NCBI GenBank assembly: GCA_029448655.1
Contig: JACCLO010000007.1
Span: forward strand, 2,232,001 to 2,296,000
Direction: 5' to 3'
Length of the DNA stretch: 64,000 bases
DNA from: Wolfiporia cocos
Taxonomy: Eukaryota; Basidiomycota; Agaricomycetes; Polyporales; Phaeolaceae
The notes under the pieces: model-generated
Told to the model about the DNA's origin: nothing
Seen by the model: the letters and a program-made list of their open reading frames with translations, nothing else
Databases searched by the model: none
Translations under genes and position numbers: made by a program
In this document: in pieces, positions 23,701 to 34,900 of the stretch
Layout: every line of letters begins with the position of its first letter
Position numbering within the stretch: the stretch's first letter is position 1

Positions 23701-24641
23701 TAGGGGCAACTTTTGAACGTTGCCGCGCGGAAGTAGCCCTGCAGGTGCCTTCGTGGATGCGCATAACCCAGTGCCAAAAGGCGGAGATATTCGCATGCAT
23801 CTTGAAGCAGAGGCGCTCGCTCCTGGGGTAGGGTTGGAGGAATGGTACAGGAGAGAGATACACGACCCGCCTTTCTCAAGGGCGAGCCGGAAAGTGGATT
23901 GCAGTATTGCACCGCAATCCTTTCCACGCCTCAACGGCGAGGCTTGCCATGTTAGGCCCCTCTTGTGTCCATCAAGGGCAACTCCTCTGTCGATCAAAGA
24001 TCGCGCTTTAACGAGCGCTCCACGCATCTAGGATGGTGGGCTACGCCGCAGGCTTCCAGAGGGACCCTCAGATCCAGTTTCCCGAGGTGAGCACGCCAAG
24101 CCGCCCGGAGGACTGACGCTATTGGCTACCGCTCAGTGACCTAGGCCGGCACGACCTTGCGAGTCGCACCACCCCACCGCTTTAGTCCACAAGGGACGGC
24201 AAAGCGGGCCCCCTTACGCCTAGGGAACGGCTTGGAAGATTCCCTTGCCGCCATAATGGCGACCCTACTGGTAGAGATGGGTCCCTGAACAGGGATTGCC
24301 ATGTCAGGGGGTTGGGCGCACACAGGCAGACCGTCCCCTTTTCCCAATAGGCGGGTCTCAACCGCAGGCAGCCACAATCCTTGTCAGGATGGGCCGCCTC
24401 TCCTTAACCCTGGAGTCCAGGTTCGCAGAGCCGCACCGCTGATTAGGCAGGCGCAGCCCCACTGGGTGGCAGGGGAATCAAACCCCCGCCGAGTATCCCC
24501 CTAGATCCCATACCATTTAGCATACATCCCTTGCCAGGAATGCAGAGGCTGAGCGGACGCGCATCTCAGACACCTGCAGGAGGAAAAACCCCAGGCGCAA
24601 CCAGTTAAGGAGGCGCAGGGGGGTAGGAAGTTCTATTCTTA
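20767..24641 (-). ncRNA. Copy C internal region, structured non-coding
   Basis: Reverse-complement homologue of 1104-4977. The ACGGCAT hairpin array is at 20835-21053, with one unit carrying AACGCATG in place of AACGCGTG. No gene. Confidence 0.65.
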
Positions 24642-25570
24642 TGACACAGATCTATCCTGTGGGACTCACCTAGTCGCTATCCTGAGGTACTAGGGCGACT
24701 AGACGAGGAAGACGGACCCAGTGCAGCAGTTGCTAGTGGAAGTAGCGCAGCCGCAAACCAGACGAAGCTTGGGACTACCAATGGTAGTCCACTGGGAGTA
24801 CCTATGGTACTCCGCGGGTGGGCATTCGTGGTAACGACGATAGAATAGAACTGAAGTATGGAGCGCTTGGCTCCTACTTAAATACATGTATGCGGAGAGG
24901 TCATGTGATACTGTATAGTATTACCTTTCCGGGTTATGCGGCTTTGCCAATGGGCGAAGCTTATCTTATCTATGTGTTTATGATCCTATCTACAATGGCC
25001 GTGTGGGCCGGTAATTGCCGCACCAATAGTAAGAGAGGAGGTTTATTATTATCTGTGATAAACGCGGGCACAGCCCGGGTATTGATGGCCGATAAGGCCG
25101 GACCAACAACGATATTGCCTTGTTGCTAATATAGTGCTGTATGGTCGTGTTGACATAATTATGCGAAGGCGTGCCGCGCCTGAGGTGTCATTATGATCAA
25201 GGATCTTATGACGGTGGGAAGCCGAGGAGGCCGACCCAATAGAACATTGCTTGGTGGCGATGTTTGGTGTTGTGGACATTATTATGCGAGCGTGCCGCGC
25301 TCGGCCTATCATTATGATCCAAGATCTTATGATGTGGCTGGTCTTGCTCTAACGGGCGAGACCTATGACGTAGCTGTAGTGTTGCTATTGGACCGGAAGG
25401 TACCGTAGCGTTATGTAAGCTGGTCATGTGGTTGATAAGTCCAGTAAAGAGCTTGTCGTGGTGGCAATGGGAGTTAACCCGTAGATAACTTGTAGTTAGA
25501 CGTATAAATCCCGGATAAATTGCTATAATCGTAGGGAAAAATGCTGTAAGCCCCAGATAAATCTGTGACA
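24642..25570 (-). repeat. Copy C 5' LTR (929 bp allele)
   Basis: Matches the 3' LTR of A (4978-5906) except for a few single-base differences (for example near 24715 and 25320). Followed by ATAAG at 25571-25575. Confidence 0.88.
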
Positions 25571-25575
25571 ATAAG

Positions 25576-25826
25576 ATAAGCTTCGCCACTTGGCAAAGCC
25601 ACATAACCCGGAAAGGACATAGCTAGCTAGTAGCACGTGACCTTCCCGTACACATGTATATAAGTAGGAGCCAAGCGCTCTTTAACTTCAGTTCTATTCT
25701 TCTCGGCGTACGCCGTAGAAGAACCTCCTACCTCCTATTGCGTCTGATAACCTCTTCCTCACCTAAGTCGCCTTAGTTCATCGCAAGGATACTGGCTTGG
25801 TGAGTCCCACAGAGCCATCTGTGTCA
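25576..25826 (+). repeat. Solo LTR D, 3' piece
   Basis: Carries the TATATAAG box, AGTTCTATTCTT start motif and CTGTGTCA end of the LTR whose other parts are at 5907-6173 and 12290-12867. Followed by the AAAAT duplication at 25827-25831. Confidence 0.85.
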
Positions 25827-25874
25827 AAAATGAACAGCGACAGATGCCTTCATCAGCAAAAGGTGAGATAGTAG

Positions 25875-26918
25875 TGTCACAGTTTTTGTGACGTTAGGCT
25901 AACTGCCATCCCCCGGGCTCGATCCCGGTCCTTCTTCGCTTATAGTCACCTGACCCGCGCTCCCTTGTAGCATAGTGGGTACGTTCACATACTTTATCTC
26001 TTAGGTCACGCGTAGCTACGGACCGCCTTATCTTATCTACAGTAGTCACATGCTTGATGACCATGCGCTAGGACCACCTTTAGGGTGGGCCTCTACTTAG
26101 ATGCTTCGGCGGCTACCTTGTGTATATAGTTACTGCGCTTGAGGTCTTATACCTCAAGCTTGTTAATCTCAGACGTTGGGGCGTGTCCCTTGGTCTTACT
26201 CCACTTCCACTGTGTGCAGCCCGTCTTCGACGCCCTCTAGCCTCTCTCTCAGCCTTGCTAGTCTGTGTCACAGAATATCCAGGGGGATATAGTAACAACC
26301 CTCGCTATAGGTTATACGGGTGGCGCTAGGCGTACGCCACTCCTCTTTGCCTCACGCTTCCCTCACGTTACGCTCACGATACTGTTTGGTCACCTGACTG
26401 TTAGGTTAGCGCTGTAGGATAGCGCGCGCCTCAGGTACTCACGTTAAGGTCACACTATGTATCACATGTCTCGCTTACGTACTTACTTACCTCAGCCGCT
26501 AGGGCGGTGCTGCGCACAGGCCAGCACTTAAGGGTAGACACATATAGCGTACCGATCTTGCATGTATATAAGATACGCCAGGATGAGGCTTACTCCTCAT
26601 CCTTAAGATTCTAGACTTTGGGCCTATGGCTCCTCTCTCACACTGCGTGCTGTGCGACTCGCCTTAGGGCGTCCTCTACTGCTCGACTGGTAGCGACAGC
26701 CTTGGTGCAAGTATCCTGTACGACGACCAACTCATTCCGAGGGAATGCCTCTGCACCTACGCCTGATCGTCACCGTCTTGTAGCAAGACCTTGGGGGTTA
26801 TCCCCTGCCTATAGCAGGTCCCACAACCGTGTAAGTCTGTGTCAGTCTGAGGATCCCTTGCACTGCGCTTGGGCCCTAGGGGGGCACCTTTGGATGTCAC
26901 GTTGAGTATTCCGTGTCA
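25875..26918 (+). repeat. Solo LTR (about 460 bp), interrupted
   Basis: TGTCACAGTTTTTG..CCGTGTCA with duplication AGTAG at 25870-25874 and 26919-26923. A 579-bp solo LTR is inserted at 26266-26844. Confidence 0.8.
26266..26844 (+). repeat. Solo LTR, 579 bp family, copy 2
   Basis: TGTCACAGAATATCC..TCTGTGTCA, duplication GTCTG at 26261-26265 and 26845-26849. Same family and length as 14025-14603, and nested in another solo LTR. Confidence 0.85.
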
Positions 26919-26997
26919 AGTAGATAAGCATAGATAAAGTGATGTCAGACTGGTATACATTATCAGATCGATTTAGGCCGATGAAATATGTTTTGTA

Positions 26998-27880
26998 TTT
27001 TGACCTCTGGGAAAATACTGAGGCATCTGGTAAACTGTTGCAAAGTCACGGATGGCATCTGGTGTTACGGTTATTCCAGCTTTTCAAACGATAGCAGAAC
27101 TCACCATTGGGCAAATATGATACAGGGACTTGTTGAACCACCACACCCTGGCTACTCGTGACTCTACTGGGTGCATCCCCAGTTGTACTAGCATATAGGA
27201 CACGTTTCGACTTTGGCAGATCCAACTCTGCCCCCATTTCATGTTTATCATTTATTAGCAGATAGATGGTGTTCAACCACCATCATCATTCCTATCTATC
27301 ATCTCAGATATATCACTACATACTTTCAAACATCTCGTACTATAGCATAGATAGTATCGGTGACATCTGGGACAGACTTGACCCCTGAAACCCAACGTAG
27401 TATATAAACTCATGTACTTATTGTCGAGGCTCTTCAGCTCGACCTTGTTGTACAAACAAGAAGTCTTATACTCGTTCTCAAACGTAGGAAACTACGCTCA
27501 GGATTTCTCGCTCGAGCAACCGAACGACTAAGTCCTCGAAGTGCACATTGACTTCTCGGACTTAAGCGAGTCTTATATTCTATTTCGACTCGCATACCGA
27601 ACAGATTATATCCTCTAACGCGTATTGGATATTAACCGATCTCCTAAGGACTTCACTTAGGACTTGAAGGCATCTAAGGAATATTTGCCTTGCATACGGC
27701 AACGAGCCTACGTGCAGAAGAACGATCTATGTTCGTGACTCGAATATACGAATGGGTATTTGACCCGTAACATCTGGTGAACACTGGGAAACTCACAAAG
27801 GCATCTGGTGAATTGTTGCAAACTTACAAGGGCCCCCAGTGAATGGTTTCCAATCAGCCACCAGATGCCAGGCCTGATGG
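26998..27880. repeat. Minisatellite (~31 bp unit) split by an LTR
   Basis: Degenerate units built on GCATCTGGTGAA..TTGCAAACTCACAAAG occur at 27022-27062 and 27773-27880, about five units in all, on both sides of the solo LTR of G. Confidence 0.55.
27063..27772 (+). repeat. Solo LTR of gypsy G family
   Basis: 710 bp, TGTTACGG..CCGTAACA, duplication TCTGG at 27058-27062 and 27773-27777. Clearly homologous to the G 3' LTR (17547-18254) but diverged. Confidence 0.88.
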
Positions 27881-28064
27881 TCTACCATGGGCCAGAATAT
27901 ATTGACTCAGGTATTATATTGGGGCAAATTGCCCAGACTGATGATAGCTACAGGGCACTCGAGGTACATCAAATTGGGATTTAATTGGTGCACGTGAATA
28001 CAATACACAGTAGAATCTTGCAACACCACACACTACACCTACATGCACCCCTCGCCAATCTCAT

Positions 28065-28766
28065 TCACCAGTCCACGCAATTGAGCTCGATGACACCGCC
28101 CCATCCGCACCACACCCCATCCACGCTCACACCACTGACCTTGTTCCTGAGCCCGGCTGTGCCCATCTGCACGAGCACAATGCCCCAGTCCTTGTGGTCC
28201 CACTTCCCCCAGACCACCCATCCATTGCCATCACCATCATCGCCGTCGCCACCGTCCACGGGGAGCCAGCGCTGCATGCGGCCCTTGGTGAGCAGCTGGT
28301 GGGCCCATGGCAAGATAATGAATGGGAAACTCACCAAGCTCGAGGGGGCTACCTTTGTAGCCTTTTTGAATGGGGGGAATCGGTGTGACCTTGCCGTCGT
28401 CGGTGCTGCCGCACGCACCGCCGCTAGCTCCTCCAGTGACACAAACAGATTTGTGACAGGTAGGGCCAGGAAGCCCAAGGCATGGGCCGGGGGCTTGCCC
28501 ACAAGAGGGGGGAGCGCTGCAGGATGTGCAGCAGGGGGGGGGGCAATAGGCACCAGAACCTGCTCAGTGAGCGGGGGAATGGCCCCGGCTGTGGCGCGTG
28601 CTGCATTGCCTGCTGGCACTGGTGGTAGGACAGGTGTGGTGGGGGCAGGAACGTGGGGAGCATCCGCTACATCTTGAGCGGGTGTGGGGGCTGCATTGAC
28701 CTGGTGCACAGCAAGGTTGATGCACAAGTGGCGTGGGGGAAGCACAGGTGGAGGTGTGTCGAGCAT
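28065..28766 (-). CDS. Hypothetical Pro/Ala-rich protein
   Basis: A 233-codon frame whose first half is low-complexity Pro/Ala-rich and whose second half is more ordinary (QRWLPVDGGDGDDGDGNGWVVWGKWDHK). A plausible 43-bp intron (GTGAGT..CACCAG, about 28343-28301) lies inside; splicing keeps the second half in frame. An even longer frame overlaps on the same strand (28564-29322) but is Cys/Ser-rich and looks like a shadow. The family is not recognised. The segment is GC-rich unlike its surroundings, so it may be a duplicated or captured gene piece. Confidence 0.35.
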   Translation of the reverse strand: MLDTPPPVLPPRHLCINLAVHQVNAAPTPAQDVADAPHVPAPTTPVLPPVPAGNAARATAGAIPPLTEQVLVPIAPPPAAHPAALPPLVGKPPAHALGFLALPVTNLFVSLEELAAVRAAAPTTARSHRFPPFKKATKVAPSSLVSFPFIILPWAHQLLTKGRMQRWLPVDGGDGDDGDGNGWVVWGKWDHKDWGIVLVQMGTAGLRNKVSGVSVDGVWCGWGGVIELNCVDW

Positions 28767-29322
28767 GAGGAAGAGAGAGCAGCTTCGCGAAGGAAAGAAA
28801 TGACAACGACTGCATCGCTAACAGCAGGATGGTAAGTGATGCAAAGAGGAGGAAGGGGCACAGGGTGTAGCCATGTGGTAGAAATTGCTTGCTCACCCAG
28901 ACATTGGGGCCGGCCTCTCCCGGCTGCACGAGGGATCGGCCAGCCCCACCACTAATTGCCAGAAAGTGCCAGAGGGAGTGCCTGATGGGGTACTCAGCTG
29001 GTGACGACTGGGGCACACAGCAGGGCGCCGGGGACTGGGCGACGAGGCACCAGGGAACAGGGCCGGAGCAGGAACATGCCACGCCTGCACCGCAAGGGGA
29101 TGCATGGGATAGCAAGTACGACCAATGACGATGAATGCCATGGGCCACGCAGGATAGCAAGTGCAAGCACAAGCCCCCGGAGGGACCACAGAGCCAGCCA
29201 ACAAGGGTGGTGTGGAAACGGACGGATACGGGGGACTTGAACAAGAAAAAGTGGAAGATGTATGTGTGCCAATTTGCCATGAGCATGTTTATGTGTGCTT
29301 GGGAATAAAGTTGAAGAGGCAA

Positions 29323-30635
29323 CAGAATGAGTGAAAAAACCTAAACAAAGCCACTGACACAAAATGACATTAGACATAGTAATTCTGCCAATCTAAGTAA
29401 CAATATTACCATAACGGGATTGTGGCTGAAGAGCAATGTGAAAAAGAACAGGAGCCACGTTATCGGCACTATATTACATCAGCCTTGAGGCACCTCATGA
29501 CAATTCTATACCAGTCTGATGATTAGTTTACCAGTCTGGTGATTAATTTCCCAGTCACACGTTGAGTTTGACTGACGCTGATAAGATACCTTCAGAGTGG
29601 CGATTGAATGCCACTCTGCTGTCGATCTCATCAGCGCTTATCTACAGAGATCAGATCCTTCCCCGATTGGCAAGTACCTCCAGCACAGATAAATCACCTC
29701 CAGCACTGGTAAGTCATCTCGCGTTTTGCTGATGTTATGCTGGCAAACTGTACATGTAAGCACTGAGAGGAACATCGTCACTATATCTGCATCTCCAAAA
29801 TGGCAAAAGGAATATGTACGCCTATGAGTGGACGGTTTCGCTGGAAGGCCAGTGCACACTCTGCGATGAAGCTTATAATGAGATAGGTCACCCAGACTAG
29901 CCATCCTGGATCACTGCACGTCATCAGACTATCGGACAGCGGGCGGTCCGCCCATGTACTGGGACATCAACCAATGCCACCAGAATTGAAACACTATCTC
30001 TTACAACATGCACACACGGCAAACCAATCGCATAAGACAACGTTAAGCACAAGGTCGGCGACACGCGCCGTCGCTTTTGTACACAGATGACGATGACGAC
30101 GATGAGGGGTCGGGATGGGAAATAATCATGTCCTGTGGGATGCAGGCACTCTACTACACGCAAACGGAATCAGGGGTGTGCGCGGACGGGGCGAGGGTAG
30201 CGATAGACGTGGGGTGGTGGTGGCGCGGGGCGGTAACGGTAACGAGTGCGCACTTCTAAATCATGCAACGACGGGCCAGCACTGTCCGAATGGAGAACCT
30301 CTATAGACGTGAAGTAGAATCAATGCAGTGTACGATAGGTGACGCGTATGTAGGTGGGTGGTATGCTATGGATGCGGCGGCGCGGGCACGGCGCGGAGCG
30401 TTCGTTTCTACCAAGACGAGAGCAAGCCGGGACGAGATGGTGAGGGTAGATGGAAGGGGTGGAGGAGGAAAGGGAGAACGGGTAGGAGAGCAGGGCGCGA
30501 GACGCAATGGGGCCGAGACTTCTAGATGCACGGGACATTTTATGGGAGATGAAGCACGACAAACGGGGCACAGCACAGAGGCAGAGGCGGCGGACATAGG
30601 ATGCGCGACGGGGAGCAGCGTCGCCAGCGGTGTTT
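29323..30635. other. Intergenic, no gene recognised
   Basis: Turns from AT-rich to GC-rich near 30,100. Short ORFs on both strands have no recognisable content. A stem GAGTGGC..GCCACTC is visible near 29597-29620. Confidence 0.4.
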
Positions 30636-31907
30636 TTACAAGGAGAAGATCCCTCCGGCTCTACGATGCGACTGGACGGGATGGACGATGACGAGCGAGA
30701 TGCCGAGGCCGACGGTGAGCCCGATCGAGACCGAGACGAGCTGCAGGGCGGTGTCGAACCCGGAGAGGTACGAGTCGTTCGCGGATGTGCCGCTCGTCTC
30801 GTCCGACACGAACGAGAACAGGCCGCCGTTCGCCAGACCCGATGGCAGCTGGAACAGAATGCCAGTGATCTACACGCGTGCATCAGCGACAGTCGCGACA
30901 GCCAAGAGACAGAGCACTGACCATGACGACGAACGCGTTCCCTCTGAAGAAGCGGCCGTACACGTTGGAGACAAAGCCGACGGCAAGCCCACCGACCGCA
31001 GCAGAGATGTTGCTCTGGTTCGGGAACTTTGTGCCGGTAAAGTGGTTGCACACCCAGCCGATGCACGAAACGGCCACCGCGAGGAGCTGAAAGATCTGAT
31101 TAGAACACGGCTTGTCAGCCTTCCACAATTTGCGCTCACAGTCTCTATCCGGTAGTACGGAGCCTGGTTGCGTGCGCAAGCTCAATGATAACGAGTACAG
31201 CGGCACCGTGAGGAACGCTGTCGCCCGAGGTCAGAATCGACTCCATCGGACGCAAGCGAGACACGTACCCCACCAGAGCGACGGCGTGCGCTGGTACCAC
31301 GGCCCATCGAGATGGTGGCTCGATCGGCGCGTCATGTCGTCCGCGCCAGCCAACCGATGCTGCGTGATCTTCGAGTACGCCGTGGCGCCGATCGACAGTC
31401 CAAAGCCGAGGAAGAGCGAGTAGATGATCGAGAAGCACGCGCGCACCGCGCCGGAGACGATATTGCGCGACGCGAGGTCGAGGCTTCCGCACAGGACGAT
31501 GAGCCCTGCGACAAACATGAAGTGGTGAGCCGCGGCCGGACCAGCGTGCGCGGGGAGACGTACGGGCAGGATGAGCACGATCGACGTGGCGCCGATCGCG
31601 GTGTAGCAGAACTTGTGCGAGTCCGCGAGCGCCGCGGCGATGAAGCTGAACAGGAGCGTGACCGTGATCCTGGCGAAGGATGCGGGCGTCGGCACGCGTC
31701 GGCAGCGGCAGAAGAAGGGGAGATTGCTGGGCGGAGGCGAAAGCGCGGACACCTACTCGAAGATGTTCAAGTACAGCTCGTTGCGCGCCGCGAACACCTG
31801 GATGACGATCAGCAGGCAGCCGAGCGGGAACGAGATGAGCGAGTCGACGAAGGAGCCGTTGAACGACACGCTGCAGATCGACGCGGAGCAGAAGCCGCCG
31901 ATGATGA
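30636..31907 (-). pseudogene. PRM10/ThrE-like membrane protein, 3' half
   Basis: Minus-strand exons encode the transporter-like domain of the fungal PRM10 (DUF1212/ThrE) family: SVSFNGSFVDSLISFPLG and AARNELYLNIFE (near 31,750-31,880), then a GT-AG intron, then YTAIGATSIVLILP, a second intron, then VLCGSLDLASRNIV, YSLFLGFGLSIGA, HFTGTKFPNQSNISAAVG, NVYGRFFRGNAFVVM and the ending GLGISLVIVHP with TAA at 30636. Several hydrophobic membrane segments are visible. The homologous 5' half is at 36013-37404, beyond an inserted transposon; removing the insert joins the halves in frame (..FWQLV then IIGGFCSAS..). In its present state it cannot make the normal protein. Confidence 0.85.
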
Positions 31908-34900
31908 CATCAGCAAAAAAGCAGGATAATTGCATGTGCATATAAGGCATGCAGGTGTTTGCAACAGTTTGAGTGTTATGTATGCATATGTAAGGCATCA
32001 CATGCCACCACAATGGTTGCGACAACTTGCATGTCCTCAAATGTATCATAGGTATAATATATGAGCATGTGTGTGCATATATGTGACTCGATGATACATG
32101 GAGGACTTGTATTAATATATCTTGTTGATACATGTAGTCTCAGATATCAGATGCGTATATAATTGGTTCACAGTGCTGCATCCTGGATGCTTTGACATAT
32201 AAGTGCATCATAATATTGCATGCGCATATATGATGCATACATCACTACCATATGCCCATATATGCTAAGAACAAACAGTGTCGGTAATGCTCGGTTTACC
32301 GGGCATTGCAATATACACTGGGGTACTAAATGAGAAAGATTACTAACTATCTTATGACTTATGAAACAAAAGTAATAGAAAGAAAGCTGTAAGCAGATCA
32401 TGCCGCTATTCTGCTATAGCATATCTTACCGGGTCATATGTTTTAGAGTGATCAGTAGCTGGGATCTCAGAGTCCACAATGTATAGCATGAGCAGCCCAA
32501 GCTCTGTGACGACGCAACGCGTAAGACAGGTTGGGTCACGTGCCGTCAGGGCGCACTGATGATTAAATTCTAAAACAAGCAATCGACATTCTATAGCTCA
32601 GAATGTGATGCCAATATATCATGTATGATGTTTTAACTCATATTAAAGTAGTGTCTAAGCCTAGCAGATGTAGGTCCATCCATAAAGCACAGTTTAATAC
32701 TCACTTACCCACAAATTGTTTCGGAGCCTCAAACGTCACATGTCAGGTAAGAGACTGTGGCGATCCCACACTACCAGCTACTGGTTTACATGCTTGTGAC
32801 TCTCTTCCTGCCTTTGTTCCAAGCTTTGAGGCATAATATAGCACCATTGAATATATCTGTTACTCTGGATGCACTCTGTATGTATATATTTGCTCAAGTC
32901 ATGGACATCGGTTGTGTCCTTGCTTCTTCACCTAAGATAATTGAATAAAAATTGGATCACAGTATATCACAACCTCTGTTGCAATGTAATATATTATTCA
33001 CTGTACATATTATACATTTATAAGCTCGATGATAGTTTATAGTCCTGATATAGAACCCTACATGAATTATCGGGTCATTCTCAATGGCATGCTCTTCGAA
33101 GGTCAGAATCTAATACAATTCGTATAATTCTTATTGATGATATTCATTAACATATGAATAGTGTGCAAACATATAATGGTGATTTTATGCTGGACAGTTC
33201 TGGAGATGTAAGCCGTACAATTGTATGGTGTACCAAATACAAGCAACTTTCTATGTGCTTGCAGAAAAACTAGGCTCTTGGATCTATTGGGAGGAATTCC
33301 ATAGTTATAATAAAAAGTATGTGTAATATGTATATATAAAATTTTGAAGCCATATGATTATTCGATCTTCTGCTGTGCATGGATTCTGAACGATAGTCTG
33401 TCTGATCACTGACTTCGTCATATTTATGATGTCATTGACAAGCAAGCAATACAGATATCCATATATACACTGCTGAAAAGTAAACTATAGAACATAGAGA
33501 GAGTCTGATAGCAGTACCGTAATTTATAATGAGATGTGGCAAGAGCTATAGCCAGTAGTACCTGGGAGATGCCAAAACAGCCGTCAGCCACAGCAGCCAC
33601 CGAGACGAAGGTTTAAGGTTTCGGAGTTTAGACATTGTTTGAGAGCAATCGCTGAACCGTTTTTGGAAGGAATTAAGGAAAAGTGTGGGCACGTGACGCA
33701 AGCAGACGCGTCTGACCGACCGAGTTTTTTGCTGCATCGTCCCACTTTTCCCTTAGCCTCATCACTGTTCTACACCAATCATGCTTTCTCGACCACAGCC
33801 TCATTCTGCCCCATCTCCTGAGCCCATTTCCCGTGACCATGAGAACGAGGATCCCCTTGAAGACTATGAGTCCTTCAAGAGATTCCTCAGCAAGCTTGAA
33901 ATGATTAAGAGCGCAGCGTAAGTCCAACTTTATATGTGATGAGACCTGCTAATATGTTATACTTAGACTCAAGACCCCAACTCTTGTGCCTTTTGTGAAG
34001 GCTGCAAAATCGCTTCCTCGCACAATCAGCCCCTACAGTCCTTTCGAAGATGCACTGGAGGTCGGTCATTTTCGGGAGAGCCTTAATGTTCATGAGATGC
34101 CAGAGATTGGGGTGTTTTTAGAGGCATTTCCTGCAATGTAAGTCAGATTCACCTGCTCTAGTTGCACCGGCAAGCTGTTGCCTGGGCCCGGTCACTATAT
34201 GTGCATACATACCAGCATAACTACTCCCATAGGGACAAATACAGGATTAGGCTAGCATTAGAAGTCTACAGAAAATACTTGCGAATGATTGGTAGACCAC
34301 TTCGCCGGCGAATCAAAGAGTGCAACCTCCATGAGCTTCGGCCGCTTCACCACTTTGTAAGTATATGCCATTCTAAAATTGCTAGCTGACGAGGTGCCTT
34401 TAAGTTGATGATTTTTCGAAGCAAGCCAGAACAGAGGATGTGAGTGCCCTCAAGGACCGTGGCATATCGTTTGCTCCTCACAACGTCAATACCGATAATG
34501 TGGTCCCACCGATGCCTGCTGGTACACGGTCTAAGGCTGGACGTGGTTGGCACCATCATGTTACAGCTCGCCTCCTTTGCCCACGTCATATGCTTACAGA
34601 ATTTGATGCTGATCCTGACCAGTGAGTCTTCTGTTGAATCATTACTCCCACGAATTCATTTGCAGATTCTGTGAGGATGTTTTGAAGGTAAAATCAGGAT
34701 CAATGCAGGAGACTGGCCCACATTCCTTTATGATGAAGATACTCCATACAACCCTGACCATATCGACAACGGTCTATGTCGTGGGTATATCATCCAGCGT
34801 GTAAGTTTCCTATTTCTCAACAGCTCTATGCATTTCACTGTCGCTTGTTATAGGCTTTCCGCTGCATATTTACTGGACCCCGCATGGCAAAGAAGGATAT

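Larger units (their letters stand above)
19834..25570 (-). mobile_element. Copy C: non-coding LTR element, recombinant partner of A
   Basis: Reversed copy: 3' LTR 19834-20766 (933 bp), internal region 20767-24641, 5' LTR 24642-25570 (929 bp). Flanks are CCTGG (19829-19833) and ATAAG (25571-25575), which do not match each other but match the flanks of A after complementing. The internal region is almost the same as that of A, with scattered substitutions concentrated in the 21,400-21,900 part. No conserved coding frame. Hairpin arrays as in A. Confidence 0.9.

Noticed and set aside
28564..29322. 252-codon minus-strand ORF
   Set aside because: Cys/Ser/His-rich composition and overlap with a more plausible frame suggest a GC-driven shadow.
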